Source: Pogostemon cablin
Lineage: Eukaryota; Streptophyta; Magnoliopsida; Lamiales; Lamiaceae
Length of the DNA: 64,000 nt
Direction of reading: 5' to 3'
Assembly (NCBI GenBank): GCA_023678885.1
Contig: CM043002.1
Coordinates: 2,808,022 to 2,872,021, forward strand
Shown: one piece after another, positions 21,892 through 35,300 of the stretch
Position numbering within the stretch: the first letter of the stretch is position 1
Layout: each line of letters begins with the position of its first letter
Made by a program: the position numbers and the translations under genes
The notes under the pieces: model-generated
Told to the model about the DNA's origin: nothing
Databases searched by the model: none
The model's input: only the letters and a program-made list of their open reading frames with translations

Positions 21892-23175
21892 TGAATGATC
21901 AGACTCGAATAAAAAATCCATATAAAACGGTCTCACCAAAATCTTTTATCTTATTGTGAGATACATTATGTATAAAGTAATAAAATAATTACTTACTATG
22001 TGTAACACACTGGAGAATACTAATTTTTACCAATTTATCTTTATCAACTCATCATTCATCTTTTCTTGAAAAATACAAATTAATATTTAAATAATAAACA
22101 ATATATAGTATTTTCTCAATCCTACTTTAAGGTTATTGTTACACGTTATTTAAAATTTTATTTTATTCTTTTTACCAATTTATTAATTATTGATAATATT
22201 TTAATATTTTTAATAGTAATAAATAAAATTTATGGATTAAAGAAAATTAGTTGAATGGAGTAATAATTTAGGATGTGAGATCTACTATGAATTCACATTC
22301 ATTTTATTTTTTTATACTAATTGATGAGGTGGTGAAATGTAGAGAGAGAGTCTCTCTTTATTTTTTTCCTCTTTTCTTCATCCTACTTTTTAATCTTTCC
22401 ATCTACCTATGTAACTCTTACTCTTTCCCTTGCAACCCACATGCACTTTTTTCTATTCTTTTTTTGAATTTTCCACTTTCAAATTGCAAAAGTTGATTAT
22501 AAAAAACAAAATTAAAATAAAAAGAGTAAGTTAAAAGTAAAAGGTACAAAGCATACATTTTCCACAAAAATCTTGATGAAATATGCTTGATGGGTTCTTT
22601 CATGCATTAGTACACATAAAATCTCACCTTAATTTTTGACCTATGTCAATGTTGTGTTGATTCAAAGCCTATGGACAAAGAGATATCAATAATTTGTCTA
22701 ATTAATACGGGTCCCCCTTTCCTTTGTGAAATGATTAAAATTCTCCCCTTAATTATTAATCAAAATTGTAAGATAATTATAAGCTTTATAATAATTTCTT
22801 TAAAATTTATAAAGTAAATGAATTAAATTATGAAAAATATTCAATCATTATGTAATGGATAAGCATGTTGAGTGGGCCCATTCTACAAAATAAATTTTAA
22901 TAAAAAGTGAGCTGATAAAATCGATAATAATTTTAATAAAAAATTGTTACTCCATTTATCAAGAGATAAAGCTCACACCAATTTTTGTTTTTGTATTTTT
23001 TTTTCTTCTAGTAATGTCTTAAAATTTATTAAATTTACACTAATAAAACTTAACCTTATTGTACATTAGTATAAAATTAATAGCTCCCTCTCCGTTTGGA
23101 ACGGTATTTTATAGGCACTTGTTATTTTGGACTATCTAGATTTTTACAAGCTTTTTATTAATAATAAAAATATAT
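21892..23175. other. AT-rich intergenic sequence
   Basis: No coding exon or RNA gene is supported. ORFs at 22275-22496 and 22418-22603 are composition-driven. Confidence 0.5.
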
Positions 23176-23177
23176 TA

Positions 23178-23379
23178 TTCCCTCCATTAGCTTCTAAGAT
23201 GTCAATTTTACTATTTTTTGTGTTTGGTTTAGATATATCAATTTTTCATATTCAGTAAAAAATACACAATATGGCCCACCACTCCCCTCTAATATAACTA
23301 CCAACTTTACATATAATAATAATACTCCTTAATCCACGTGTAAAAAACAAACGTACATCTTAAAATCGAACGGAGGGAG
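23178..23379. mobile_element. Stowaway-like MITE
   Basis: TTCCCTCCATTAGCTTCTAAGATG and CATCTTAAAATCGAACGGAGGGAG are inverted termini flanked by TA. The internal ACTCCTTAATCCACGTG motif matches the other copies in the reverse sense. Confidence 0.75.
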
Positions 23380-23491
23380 TAACATTTTATTTATTTTTTA
23401 CACTTTTTTTCATAGATTTCAATAAATTTTTTATTTCTTTTACACTTTATTCAATATTTCAACAAATTTATTAACTATTTTTTTTTATAAA

Positions 23492-23699
23492 TTTCTTCCT
23501 TCGTCCATTTTAAATGTATCAATTTTATTATTTACAACAATTAACTCTTAATGTATCAATTTTCTTTTTTAGACATATGAGATTCACACATATTACTACT
23601 ACAATTAAAATATGAGACTCGCATCTCCCAGTAATACAATTATGAAATAATAATACTCCTTAATTCAAAAAATAGATACATTAACCATGATTGAAGGAG
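23492..23699. mobile_element. Stowaway-like MITE
   Basis: The left end CTTCCTTCGTCCATTTTAAATG and right end ATTGAAGGAG are imperfect inverted repeats. The internal body matches the family. The left boundary is approximate. Confidence 0.65.
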
Positions 23700-24119
23700 T
23701 ACTAATTTATCCCTATTTTTTTATATTATTTATACAAACATAAATACGTCAAAATATAAGTAAAAAGCGTTTTATTTTATTTTAAAAAATGTTATATTAT
23801 TCGTACAAACAGACATAAATACATCAAAATAGGAGTAAAAAGTGTTTTATTTTATTTTAAAAGTATTTTAAATAATATAAGTAGTCCATTTTGTAAATAT
23901 TAAAAAATAAAAAAGGTTGGGCGGAAGGGAAGCAGTATTTAAATAAGAAGAAGATAAAGATAGAAAGGGCAGTGGTCCTTCTGCTTTTGCCGGTGGTACT
24001 ACATTGGATCTCACTCTCTTATACAGATTAACCCAACCGCCTTCTCTGTACTTAAATATCCCTACACCCACCACCCCATTCCCCTCGTCTCTCTCTCTCT
24101 TAGCTAGCTTTAAAGTCTG

Positions 24120-24153
24120 CAATTACTCTCTCTCTCTCTCTCTCTCTCTCCCT
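24120..24153 (+). repeat. (CT)n microsatellite in the HIPP leader
   Basis: A run of CT dinucleotides lies about 100 bases upstream of the HIPP start codon. Pyrimidine-rich leaders of this sort are common in plant genes. Confidence 0.9.
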
Positions 24154-24252
24154 CAAGATTCATCTTTTGGGCAAAGATCTCTCTTTTACCTACAAGTTTT
24201 CTCTGTCCTACGCAGCGGTATCTTGTTCTTGTCTTTGCTTGTACCCAACACA

Positions 24253-25842
24253 ATGAACAAGCAAGATATGATGAAGATTCAGGTATTTTATCCTCTGTTT
24301 TTTTGGGTTTAATTTGAGGTTTTTTAGCTTCTTCTGGTGTTAGATTAGAATATTCTTCACTGTTTTCAAACAGAGTTTTCATTTATGTGCAGACATGTGC
24401 TCTCAGAGTGAATATACACTGTGAGGGTTGTAAGCATAAGGTCAAAAAGAAGCTACAAAAGGTTGAAGGTATATATATGTATGCTGTGTGATTCCTTTGT
24501 TGGGGTGGGGTGGGGTGGGGTGGGGTGAAATAATCACTGTTCTTGGTGGCACCTCTGTAATTTCTTGAAAATTTCAGGTGTTTATAAGGTGAGTATAGAT
24601 GTGGAGCAAGGGAAGGTGACTGTTTCTGGAAATGTTGATCCATGTCTGCTCATCAACAAGCTTGAGAAAGCAGGGAAACATGCTGAGCTATGGGGCCCAC
24701 AGAAGGGCTCATTTCCAATCTTCAACAACAATCAATTCAAGAACATCCAGTTTGATACCTTGAATTTGAAAGACATCAAGGGTGGTCAGAAGAGGGGTGG
24801 GGGTGGGGGTGGGGGTGGGGGTGGGATCCAAGAGCCAAGTCAGATGCAGCAGAAGAAGGGGTTGAAGGAGGAGAAGGGTGTTGTGGGTAAGGACCAGAAG
24901 TCTGTCAAGTTCAAGCTGCCTGAAGAACATGAGGATGAGGATGAGTTTGATGATGATGAGGATGATTTTGATGAGTCTGATGAGGATTATGATGAATCTG
25001 ATGATGATTTCGAGGAGGGTTTTGGTGCTCATCAACCAACCAACATGGTGGCCCATGTTCATCAAGGGAAGAAAGGGACTGCCAATGGTGATGTGAAGGT
25101 TAAAAATGGTGGTAAGAATGGTGGGAAGGGGAACAAGAAAGGAGGTGGAATTGATGTGTTTCTCAAGGGCATTCTTGGTAAAGCCAAAGCCAGTGGGAAA
25201 AATGGCAGAGGAGGAAAAGACACCAAGAAGAAGGGAGATAATAAGAAAGAGGATGGCAAGAAACACGGCGGTTTCCCTCCCGCCGGAGATGGTAAGGACG
25301 GCGGCGGAAAGGGCAAGGGCGCCGCCGCCAAGAACGGCGGCGGAAAGGGTAAAGGTGGTTGGGGTAAAAAAGCAGGGGATGATTTTGATGGAGGTTCAAA
25401 GATGGATGGTAAACAACATGTGTTCAATGAGATGAATGCCAATCACAAAGGAGGTGGCGGTGGCGGCGGCGGCGGTGGAGGCGGAGGTGGTGGTGGTGGT
25501 CGGAATATGGATTTCATGGGTCAAATGGGGGGTTTTCCGGCGGTTCATGGGCTACCGGCGATGAACGGTGGCTGGTTCCAAGGGATGGGGCAGGGGAATC
25601 CTTACAACCAACAACAATACACGATGATGATGAATCAACAACGCGAAAATGGGCACAATATGATGCCCTACGCACAGCGGCACCCGGCCATGGCTTACGG
25701 GGCACACCCGGCCGTGGCCTATGGGGCGCACCCTGGTGCGCTCCCTATGGGTTACGGTCCCTACGGACACCCGCAACCGCCCAATGATCGCTATACTCAC
25801 ATGTTTAGTGATGAGAACACAGATAGTTGTAGCATCATGTAA
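24253..25842 (+). CDS. Heavy-metal-associated isoprenylated plant protein (HIPP)
   Basis: Exons are 24253-24282, 24393-24468 and 24578-25842, giving 456 aa. The N-terminal HMA ferredoxin-like domain (about residues 9-75) has the metal-binding core HCEGC. The segments KVTVSGNVDP and GKHAELWGP match the HIPP32-34 type of Arabidopsis. Next come a Gly run, an acidic tract (about residues 155-185, Asp/Glu almost throughout), a long Lys/Gly-rich stretch and a second poly-Gly run. Tandem AYGAHP repeats precede the end. The C-terminus CSIM is a CaaX box for farnesylation, implying membrane attachment. The start MNKQDMMKIQ fits the family. Low-complexity length is variable in this family, so the size is not informative. 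Substrate metal cannot be told from sequence. Confidence 0.93.
24499..24527 (+). repeat. (GGGGT)n tract in HIPP intron 2
   Basis: Five to six consecutive GGGGT units lie in the sense strand of intron 2. A similar GGGGGT run is coded in exon 3 (about 24796-24822). Both are G-quadruplex candidates by pattern. Confidence 0.85.
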
Positions 25843-27016
25843 AATACTCCCAATTTAGAGCTTTCCATCATGTTATTTTGTGGTTGTTTTTTGTAAGTTA
25901 TTGAGAGTTTAGATGGTTTTAATTTACACAAGTTGTGAGAAGTTAAGAGGGTTAGGAAATGCTTATTATGTAATGAAAATTTGAAATTTTGGTGGGGAAT
26001 TGGTGATCTTTGAATGAGGAGATTATGGGAATTGTTGGGTTGTGAAGTTTTTTGGAGGACAAATATGTCCAAAGGAAAACAAATCTTCAAAGGATTATCG
26101 AGCTTCACCGATGTTTTTAACCGAATGTATTCAGGAAAGAGATGAAAAAATAAAAAAAAATTAATAGGAAAATAGTATCAAAACTAAAAAAATTTGGTGA
26201 GTATAATTAAAAATAGTAAATGTTAGCATAAAATCAGTTGCAATGTGTTACTAGTGCTATTCTTTAGTTCAATAGAATGTTGCTTTTCTTTTCCAAACGT
26301 AATATTACTATTGTATGCAAACTCTATTTAGTAGAGTAGCTCTGGTTATTTAATAGAGTAACCCTTGATATTTTAAAGAGTAATTGTCAGAAATATAGGT
26401 GGCAGAATGCACATGTTCTTTCATTAATTTGTGTTGAAAGGTAAACAAATGAGCACAAGATTCAGTGGATGCATGAGAATGAAGATATTTGTGGAGAAAA
26501 TTCAGTTATGGAGAATAAAGGAGATTATTATGAAGAAAATCCAATGTCATGAATATCAAACTTGAAGTTTAAAAAGATGTGAAGTTATTTTTAGAAGAAA
26601 TTGAAAAGGTTTACTATAAAATGGTAGATTGTTCAATAAGAACTTGAAACTTTTAGATGAGGTATTATTTTTTTAAAAGATGTGACATGGTATTATGTTG
26701 TGTTTCAAATTATAAAAGAGTTTTGTTCAAGTTATGGAAATAGTGTGTTGGCATATACTCATGGGAGGGGATTGGGGATAATGTAGGTTTTAGTAGTGAT
26801 TTTCTTAGATTGTGAGGTGTATGCTGGGTAATGATGGTCAAGCTAATAAAATCAAAGAAAGGAGGAAGTATTTTGGTTTATTCCTATTCCTACAAATCAT
26901 TAGTTAGTATTTCAAAAAAAAAAAAATATCTGTAAAAAGTGCACTTCATTGAATTTGGTGTAAGGAATACCAAAAAGTATACAATCAAAAGTTATAAAAA
27001 AAAATTACAATTTCAC
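25843..27016. other. HIPP 3' UTR and downstream spacer
   Basis: The first ~130-300 bases are likely 3' UTR (a poly-A-like TAATGAAAATTT lies near 25970). The rest is AT-rich with no gene recognised. Confidence 0.5.
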
Positions 27017-27024
27017 ACTCCTAG

Positions 27025-28149
27025 GTAGAGATGTTAATACGGTCCAAGATCATAGGACCGACTCGTTTAACCCGAAAAAATGTAGGTTTAGGTTTGTATA
27101 GGTAGTGTCCCGTTTAAATCAGGTCCTTTTTGGCCCGAACCGATTAGCCCGTGGCCCTATAGAGCTAGCCTGTAGGTTAATAGGGTTGACCCAGTTAGCC
27201 CGATTAATTTTTTTATAATAAAAAATTAATTAATAATATAATTAAATTATTAAAATTAATAATAATTTTTTATGTTAACAAATAATTTCTATTGATAATT
27301 AAGGAAAAAACTCTTGTGCATCTGGGCGCACGGACCATATTCTGTGCGCCTTTAGAATTTTGTATTAAATTATATACTATTTAGTATACAGATGTATACA
27401 CTTTATTTTCTAAAGAAAATTAATGTGTGTATTTGGGCGCATGAACAATACTCCGTGCACCTTTAGAATTTTGTGTTAAATTGTATACCCTTTAGTATGA
27501 AAATGTGTATCCTTTATTTTCTAAAAAAAAATATTAATGAAAAATGTATATCATTTAGAATAAAATGATGTACCTTTTATTAATTAAAGTGTATACTCTT
27601 TAGATCAAATAATGTACCCTTACCCATAATACTAAATTTCTAAATGCGCACAGAATATGTTCCCGTGCGCCCGGACTCACGCAAGCCTCACTCATAATTA
27701 TATCTAATAGTAATTTAATACTGTTTAACTTACTATATTTTTGTTGGTTTGTCATTTTAAAATAAAATAATTTAAGAATAAAGTTTGTGAGACGTTTTAA
27801 AAAGTAATATTGAAAATAAACTATCTTAATTCACAAATAATATTAACGTATTTTGAATTTTAAAATTCTTTTTTATTTTTTACGTATAAACTTATAAATT
27901 TATAGTTATTATTAATGTTAGAACAACATTTGATGTATTTTTAATGTTTAATTATGTTTCAAATTAAATTAATATTTATTTATTTTTTTATTCACCGACC
28001 CGTTATTGGACCGTTTAGCCCGAGACCCGCTAGGGTTAGGGTTAGGTTCGCATAAATGACGACCCGTTTAACATGGACCACTTAGCCCGTGGCCCGTAGC
28101 CCTATAGGTCTGACCCTGTAGGTTCAGGTCTAGCCCTTTTAACATCCAT
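27025..28149. mobile_element. hAT-type non-autonomous element
   Basis: An exact 8-bp duplication ACTCCTAG lies at 27017-27024 and 28150-28157. The ends GTAGAGATGTTAATACGG and (reverse complement) ATGGATGTTAAAAGGGC are imperfect inverted repeats. The subterminal GC-rich blocks repeat TTTAGCCCG/TAGCCCGTGGCCC. There is no transposase. An 8-bp duplication suits the hAT superfamily. Confidence 0.8.
27302..27693. mobile_element. Nested copy of the 9-bp-duplication MITE family
   Basis: It lies inside the hAT element, begins GAAAAAACTCTTGTGCATC and ends ACGCAAGCCTCACTC, like 19912-20159. The terminal half is present twice (CTGGGCGCACGGACCATATTC and TGGGCGCATGAACAATACTC), so the copy is partly duplicated internally. 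Only a 7-bp target match (ATAATTA) is clear. Confidence 0.7.
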
Positions 28150-28234
28150 ACTCCTAGGCATGCTCTAGGATTGAGAATTCAATAGTTAAAAGAGAAATAA
28201 AGACAAGTATATTTACGAACTACAAACCAACTTC

Positions 28235-28570
28235 ATAGTTTGGACTTAAGCTCATTCACAATTTTGGGAACAGCCATCTCATCATTCTTAAAAATCACTG
28301 CATTTTGCCACTTCCAAATCATCCACACCGTTCCAAGCCAAATACACACCGTATCTTTTTTACTCTTCTTTCCCTTAAAAATATTACTAAAGACGAATAA
28401 ATTGGTGGAGGTACTGAATGTAATGTAGTCTAATCGCATCTTTTTTTACTCTTCTTCCCCCTTAAAAATATTACTAAAGACAACAAATTGATGGAGGTAC
28501 CTGAGTGTAATGCAGTTGAGTATTTCAATAATCCTTCTCCAAAAATGCATCGTATCAACGATTCCACCCT
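28235..28570 (-). pseudogene. LINE ORF2 C-terminal fragment
   Basis: A short minus-strand reading contains WLGTVWMIWKWQNAVIF, typical of the C-terminal end of plant L1 ORF2. It is truncated on both sides. Confidence 0.6.
28345..28520. repeat. ~80-bp tandem duplication
   Basis: TTTTTTACTCTTCTTTCCC...GGAGGTAC at about 28353-28413 recurs at about 28441-28502 with small differences. Confidence 0.7.
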
Positions 28571-28751
28571 AACACTACTCTTAGGTTCGATGTTTTTAGA
28601 TCATTTAATTTGTTTTTAATAATTTTCGCTATTATCGATTACTAAGAATAGTTAATGAAATATTTTAATCATGCAATTATCACGTTTTACTTAAAAATAA
28701 TGCTATAACTACTCATCCGCTTCATGAAAAGGAACTCACATAGCCATATTA

Positions 28752-29102
28752 GAGCATCTCTAAAGCCTCCTCAAATAAGAAATTATTTATAATTTAAAGA
28801 GTGATACAATAAAAATTATCTTCAACAATCTTTTTAAACTAATAATAATTTTTACATAATTATTTTGACTCTTCAAATTTAGAGAGCCATAACTATTCTT
28901 TAAAATAAAATGTCTTGATTATTTTATTAGTTTCAACACTTCTTTTTCTTGAAATTTACATTAAAATTTTTATTATTTCCTATATTTAATAAAATAAATT
29001 AGGAGGAAACATAAAAATTAAAAAAAAAAAAAATTATAATAAATAAATATTAAAAATAGAACAAACTAAATAATTATAAAGAGGATATTGGAGATATTTT
29101 AA
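28752..29102. mobile_element. Possible short MITE
   Basis: AGAGCATCTCTAAAGCC at the left and TATTGGAGATATTTTA at the right are weakly inverted, as in common plant MITEs ending GAGCATCTCC. The target duplication is not clear. Confidence 0.35.
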
Positions 29103-29396
29103 ATACTCTCTATCTATTATATAATATTCTCTAAATTATAAAGATACTTTTGAAAATGCGGATCGAAATCGAACAGGGGATAAAAGAGTAAATTAAAAAA
29201 AGAAAATGAGTAAGCACGCCTTTGCGCGACACGATAGCTAACCAATGAAATGTTGCCACATCACAGAAAACAAATTTATTAATTAATTAATTTATTTACT
29301 ACATAATTCAACGAGGTATTGAAATTGAATGTATTGGAGAATGCCAATTGTCGATCGAAGCGAAAACCCGAATTGTGTGATTTTGCAGAAGTAATG

Positions 29397-32300
29397 ATGC
29401 ACAGTTTTGCGCAAAGAGCCAATGCTTCCTTCACCTTCTCCCTCACCCTTCTCGCTCTAATCTGCGCTCTCACCTCTCTCACTGATCTTCTTAATGAGCC
29501 CTCCCCTCAAGCCCAACTTCAGGTACCATTCTTTCTCTACAAATGCTCCTTTCTGTCTGCTTCTTACGCTTATTCGTTTTAATTTAGGGTTTCTATTTCT
29601 GGCTTTTAGGTTTTGAATGTTAATTGGTTCCAGAAGAAACCCAATGGCGATGATGCGGTTGGTAATTCATTTTGATTTGTGCCTACTGCTTTTTTTTTTG
29701 GTAAAAAAATATTTTTATTTTTGTGAATATGTTACTTGAGTTGAATTTCTTAACTGGCTGTATTTATTCCCTCATCGTAATAACTATGAAATACAACAGA
29801 ACTTGAAGAATTTGTTTCTTTCAATTTTATAAATTTAAATCTTATTTGAAGTTGATAGGCAATAAGAATTGTTTATCCATGTTGTTGCTTTCTTTCAGAA
29901 TGTGGAATTTCCAAGTATTCTAATGTTTTTCCAGCAATATTTAGTCGGTTGACTATGAATAATTTTGCCCCTTTAGGTCTGAAATGCTTTATTCTACACG
30001 ATCTATCATTTTTTTATGATGAAATTGCGGTGTCCTAAGTTAAAGCACTAGTGCCGATTGCATTGCTTAGCCGTTCTTTTAATTTCAAAAGAATAAACTT
30101 GACTACCTAGTTATTAACACATAGGGTGCAAACTGCGCAGAAGATTGGTAGCCACTGCTGAAAATATGCCGACGGTGCTTCGAGCACTAATATATACTGC
30201 GTCGTGCAACGCTTGTAACTACGTTTAGTATTGAATTCACATCTCTTTTGAGAAGTAGGATGAATGTTTGGTTTTATCAAATTAGGAAGTTGGTATGCAA
30301 TGCTAGTAATTGGAGATTTGATCGGTTTATAGAAGTTTGGTGTCTCAAAATAATAGACGAGTCTGAGTATCTTTAGTAGTGGCCATTGAAAGATGAAAAT
30401 GAGGGGAAATTTGCACAGGTTTACAAGAAGAATAATCTTTTCTTTAATTTTATCTAAGTTGATTTTTTTTTCTCCCTTTATTGTCTGCCCCATTGAGTAC
30501 ACTCTTGAAAAAGATGTCTAGCTTCAAAGTTTATGTCCAAGTGTAAATCATATCCAACTATATGTTTGTTGTCAATTTCAGCCTTTTTCATAATATTTCT
30601 ATCAGATGGACAACATTGCATATCTCTCTCTTAATATTTTTTCATTTTATTCCAGTGTTGGTATCAGTAACATGCCAAGTCCTGGGCTTCTGATTTTTGT
30701 TCACCTTGCAAACATTTAAGCATAAAGAATACTACGTCCTAGTATCTAGAATTCAGTTTAATTTACTAATGAGTATTTATTATATTATGCAGGTCAGTTT
30801 GACATTGAATATATCTGCAAATTTACAGTCGTTGTTCACATGGAATACGAAGCAGGTTAGTCAGGATATACAATATTCAATTGACAATTTGCTCCATGAA
30901 ATCCGTGAAGTGTGTTTTTAACTGCTTTCTGTAATTTTTATTTTCAAGAATGAGAACTGTTATTCCCATTTATGTAGTTTCAAAACATCATAAAAACTTC
31001 TTCTGTGGTTTATTAAAACAGACATGATTCATTGTAGGCCATTCAACTATATTTTTAGACACTTCAAATTTTCAAGCTTTACCACAATACGTTCTTATTA
31101 CTTCAACTTGTCTGGAAAGCTGTGTACTTTTCATATTTATTCATTATACTAATTCTGAGTTTCCTTTTGTGATCGGTTTGTAACAAATTAAAGTAATTGG
31201 ATCATTAAATATTTGATTCTTATCGTTTATTGTATGAATTTTGAGACTGATCTGTATTTGATTAAAAAGTGATTTAAATTTACTTATAAAATTTCATCTA
31301 TAAGTGATTTTCTTATATATGGAGGAGTATGTTAATTTTATAAATTATCAAATATTTGAATATTTGAATATTTTAATTTTTTAATCATTAACTAGTTATT
31401 ATAATAATTGTGAGGAATAGACCATGCATGTGTGTGTGTATTGCATGCATGTATACATTCAGCATGAACATGTGTGTGTTGAATGGAAACTAAGAACATG
31501 ACACATGGAGGTTGATCATTGGTTGATTAAGTGATTGAAGGATAATGATTAAAGACCATTAGATTAGTCTTGAACACAAGGATGATCAGTGAAGGCATAG
31601 CATCAGCAAGAAGCTGCGGTTGAAGGTCAGGCAGTTGCAACCAATTCATCAGTTGGTTACAACTGATGAAAGTGCATGCATGTTGATTGGTTGAAAGCGA
31701 ATTTAAACGTTGGACACACATATATATAAGTTAGAGAAGTTGTCAGCTGAAATTAACACACAATCATCACACAATTTCTGCACACATCAGTTTAGAAGTA
31801 GAAGAAGCAAGCTTAAGATTAGGGTTTTCGATTGTGCTTGTAGTCTTGTAACCTTCATCAAACGTTTAGTGAATTCTTCTCTCAAGAAGTGGATGTAGGC
31901 TTATGCCGAACCACTATACATCTTTGTGTTGATCTCCTTTCATTTCATTCTTCATTCATTAATCAATTAGTGTGAGAAACGTGAGTGATCAAACAATAAA
32001 GTAAGTGCAAGTTCTTGAGTGATTTTTATCAAGTTCTTGTTTAAGTTTCACAACAAGTGGCGCCGTCTGTGGGAAGGAAAAGAAGCTGCCACAATATCAG
32101 ATCAGAAGGGAAGAATCATGGTTACAACCAAGTTTGATGTGGAGAAGTTTACAGAGAAAACTGATTTTAGTTTGTGGAAGATGAAGATGGAGGCTGTATT
32201 GATTCAACAAGGCCTTGCTGAGGCAATTAAACCACTTCCAGATCAAGCAGCTGCTGTGGATGCAGCTGGTGCATTAGTTGCAGATCAAGATCAACAATCA

Positions 32301-35300
32301 AAGGCAAGAAGTGCCATCATTCTGTGCCTAGGTGATAAAGCTTTGAGGGAAGTTTCAAAGGAAGCATCTGCAAGGAATATGTGGAAGAAGCTTGATGATC
32401 TTTACATGGTGAAGACATTAGCAAACCGACTGTACACCAAACAGAAACTCTACTCCTTCAAGGTATTAGAAGATAAGTCCATTTTAAGTCAACTAGATGA
32501 TTTCAATAAGATCATAGATGACTTAGAGAATATAGATGTAGCACTATCAAGTGAAGATAAGGCTGTCATTTTGATGTCAGCACTTCCTAAGTCTTTTGAA
32601 GGATTAAGAGATACTTTGTTGTATGGAAATGTTGAGTCAATATCTCTGGAGCAAGTGATTCTAGCAATCAAAGCAAAGGTGCTCCACAAAACTTCAGATA
32701 ATGCTGTTGCAGGAGAAGGTCTTGTTGCCAACAAACAATATAAGTGGAACAAGAATGACAATAAGTTTGCCACTGATAAGAAGAAATATGAAAAGGGAAA
32801 TCAAAGTACATCAGTAGTTGAAGAAAACAACAACTGCTTCCACTGCAACAAGCCTGGTCATTTCAAGAAGCAATGTCATAAGTGGAAAGCAATGGTGGCC
32901 AGAAAGATTGCAGAAAAGAGAGGAAATCAAAGAGTCCATGCCAATCAGGTGACTGAAAATAGAGGTAAGAAGGATCAAGATTATATTGAAGCTTTGGTTG
33001 TTGTTTCTGGTCAAGTGTCAGATCAGTGGGTGTTAGATTCAGGTTGTACTTTTCATATGACATCAGTTAAGGATTGGTTTACTGATTTAAAACCATATCA
33101 TGAGGGTTCAGTCTTGTTAGGCAATGATCAAGCCATCAAGATTGAGGGTATTGGTTCTGTCAAATTCAGAATGTTTGATGGATCCATTAAGTTGCTCACA
33201 AATGTGAGGTATATACCAGGTTTGAGAAGGAATCTGATATCATTGGGAATGTTGGACTCCTTAGGATGTGAGTACTATGTGAAGAAAGGAGTACTCACCA
33301 TTATAAAGGATAAGTCAGTTGTAATGAAAGGAGTTAAGAGCTCTGATCTCTATTTTCTTGAAGGATCAGTTGTCTCTGGGCAGTTGAACACTTCTCAAGA
33401 TCAAGAAGATGTTCAGTTGTGGCATGGAAGACTAGCTCATGTAAGTGAGAGAGGGTTACAAGAGCTAGCAAGACAGAAGCTACTAGATATAAGTTCAACC
33501 TGTAAGATGGATCAATGTGAAGATTGTATTCTAAGCAAGGCAAAGAGGTTGAAATTTGGTTCAGGTGAACATACTTCATCAGAGAAGCTTCAGTATGTTC
33601 ATACAGATCTATGGGGACCATCAAGAAATCCAACTATTGGAGGTGGAAGATATTTTATATCTTTCATAGATGACTACTCTAGGAAGCTATGGGTTAAGAT
33701 CCTTAAAACAAAGGATCAAGCATTCACTACATTTAAAGAATGGCTTGCTGAGGTGGAGAATCAGACAGGAAAGAAGCTGAAATGCTTAAGATCAGATAAT
33801 GGGCTTGAGTTTGTTTCAGAAGAGTTCAATGCTTTCTGCAGAGAAAAGGGAATTAAGAGGCACAAGACTACACCTGGAACTCCACAACAAAATGGTGTTG
33901 CAGAAAGGATGAATCAGACATTGTTAGAAAGAGTAAGATGCATGCTGAGTAGTGGAGGATTTACCAAAGGTTTTTGGGGTGAACTTGTGACTACAGCAGC
34001 CTATCTGATCAACCTATGTCCATCAGCAGCTTTGAAATTCAAACCACCTGAAGAAGTGTGGACTGGAAGTGCACCTAGTTACACTCATCTAAGAGTAATA
34101 GGATGTCAGGCTTACTCTCATGTAAAGCAAGATAAGTTGGAACCTAGAGCATTAAAATGTGTGATGATTGGATACTCCAAAGAAGTAAAAGGATACAGAT
34201 TGTGGTGTTATGAAACTAACAAGTTTATTGTTAGTAGAGATGTCACATTCAGTGAAAGGAAGATGCCACTGGTTGAAAGAAATTCTGTAGTATCAATTAC
34301 TACAGATTATGATGAGCCTCAGGTGGAGCAATCAAGAAAGGAAACTCAGCAGTGTAATCAAGAAGACAACAATGCTGATCAAACTAAGCAAGTTAGTTCT
34401 CCTAGCTCATCCAATTCAAGGTATGATCTAAGTTCTTATCAACTTGTAAGGGATAGACTAAGAAGACAAATTAAGGCTCCAGTAAGATACATAGAAGCTG
34501 ATATAGTATCATATGCACTTTATGTTGCATCTGATATAGAGAGTTATGAGCCAAGAACATATGATGAAGCTATCTCAGGAAATGAAAATAACAAATGGAT
34601 AGTTGCTATGGAAGAAGAGTTGCTATCACTACATAAGAATAAGACTTGGCAGATTGTTGACAGACCAAAGAACAAGAAGTTAGTAAGCTGTAAATGGATC
34701 TACAAGAAGAAGCCTGTTACAAGTAAGGAAGGAGGTGTGAGGTACAAAGCAAGGCTTGTGGCAAGAGGTTTTTCACAGAAAGAAGGTGTTGATTATAATG
34801 AGATATTCTCACCAGTTGTCAAACACTGTTCTATCAGAATCTTACTGGCATTGGTTACTCAGTTTGATCTTGAACTACATCAGATGGATGTTACTACAGC
34901 ATTTTTACATGGAAATCTTGAAGAGGATATCTACATGAAGATTCCTGATGGTATAAGTGTTGAAGGAGCTGAAAGCAAAGCTTGTTTACTACTGAAATCT
35001 TTGTATGGTCTGAAACAAAGTCCAAGACAATGGTATTTGAAGTTTGATGATTACATTACATCAAATGGATTCAGCAGGAGCCTACATGACAGTTGTGTTT
35101 ATGTTAGGTTCAAAGAAGGGTGTTATACATACTTACTTTTGTATGTAGATGATATTCTTATAGCTTGTAAGGATCTAGCTGGTATAGATGAGGTAAAGAA
35201 CATACTTAAGCAGGAATTTGATATGAAGGATCTAGGAGAAGCAAAGGTAATTCTTGGTATGCAGATTGAGAGAAATAGATCAGTTGGTGAGCTCAAGTTG

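Noticed and set aside
24709..25266. 185-codon minus ORF opposite the HIPP gene
   Set aside because: It is the antisense shadow of a low-complexity GC-rich exon.
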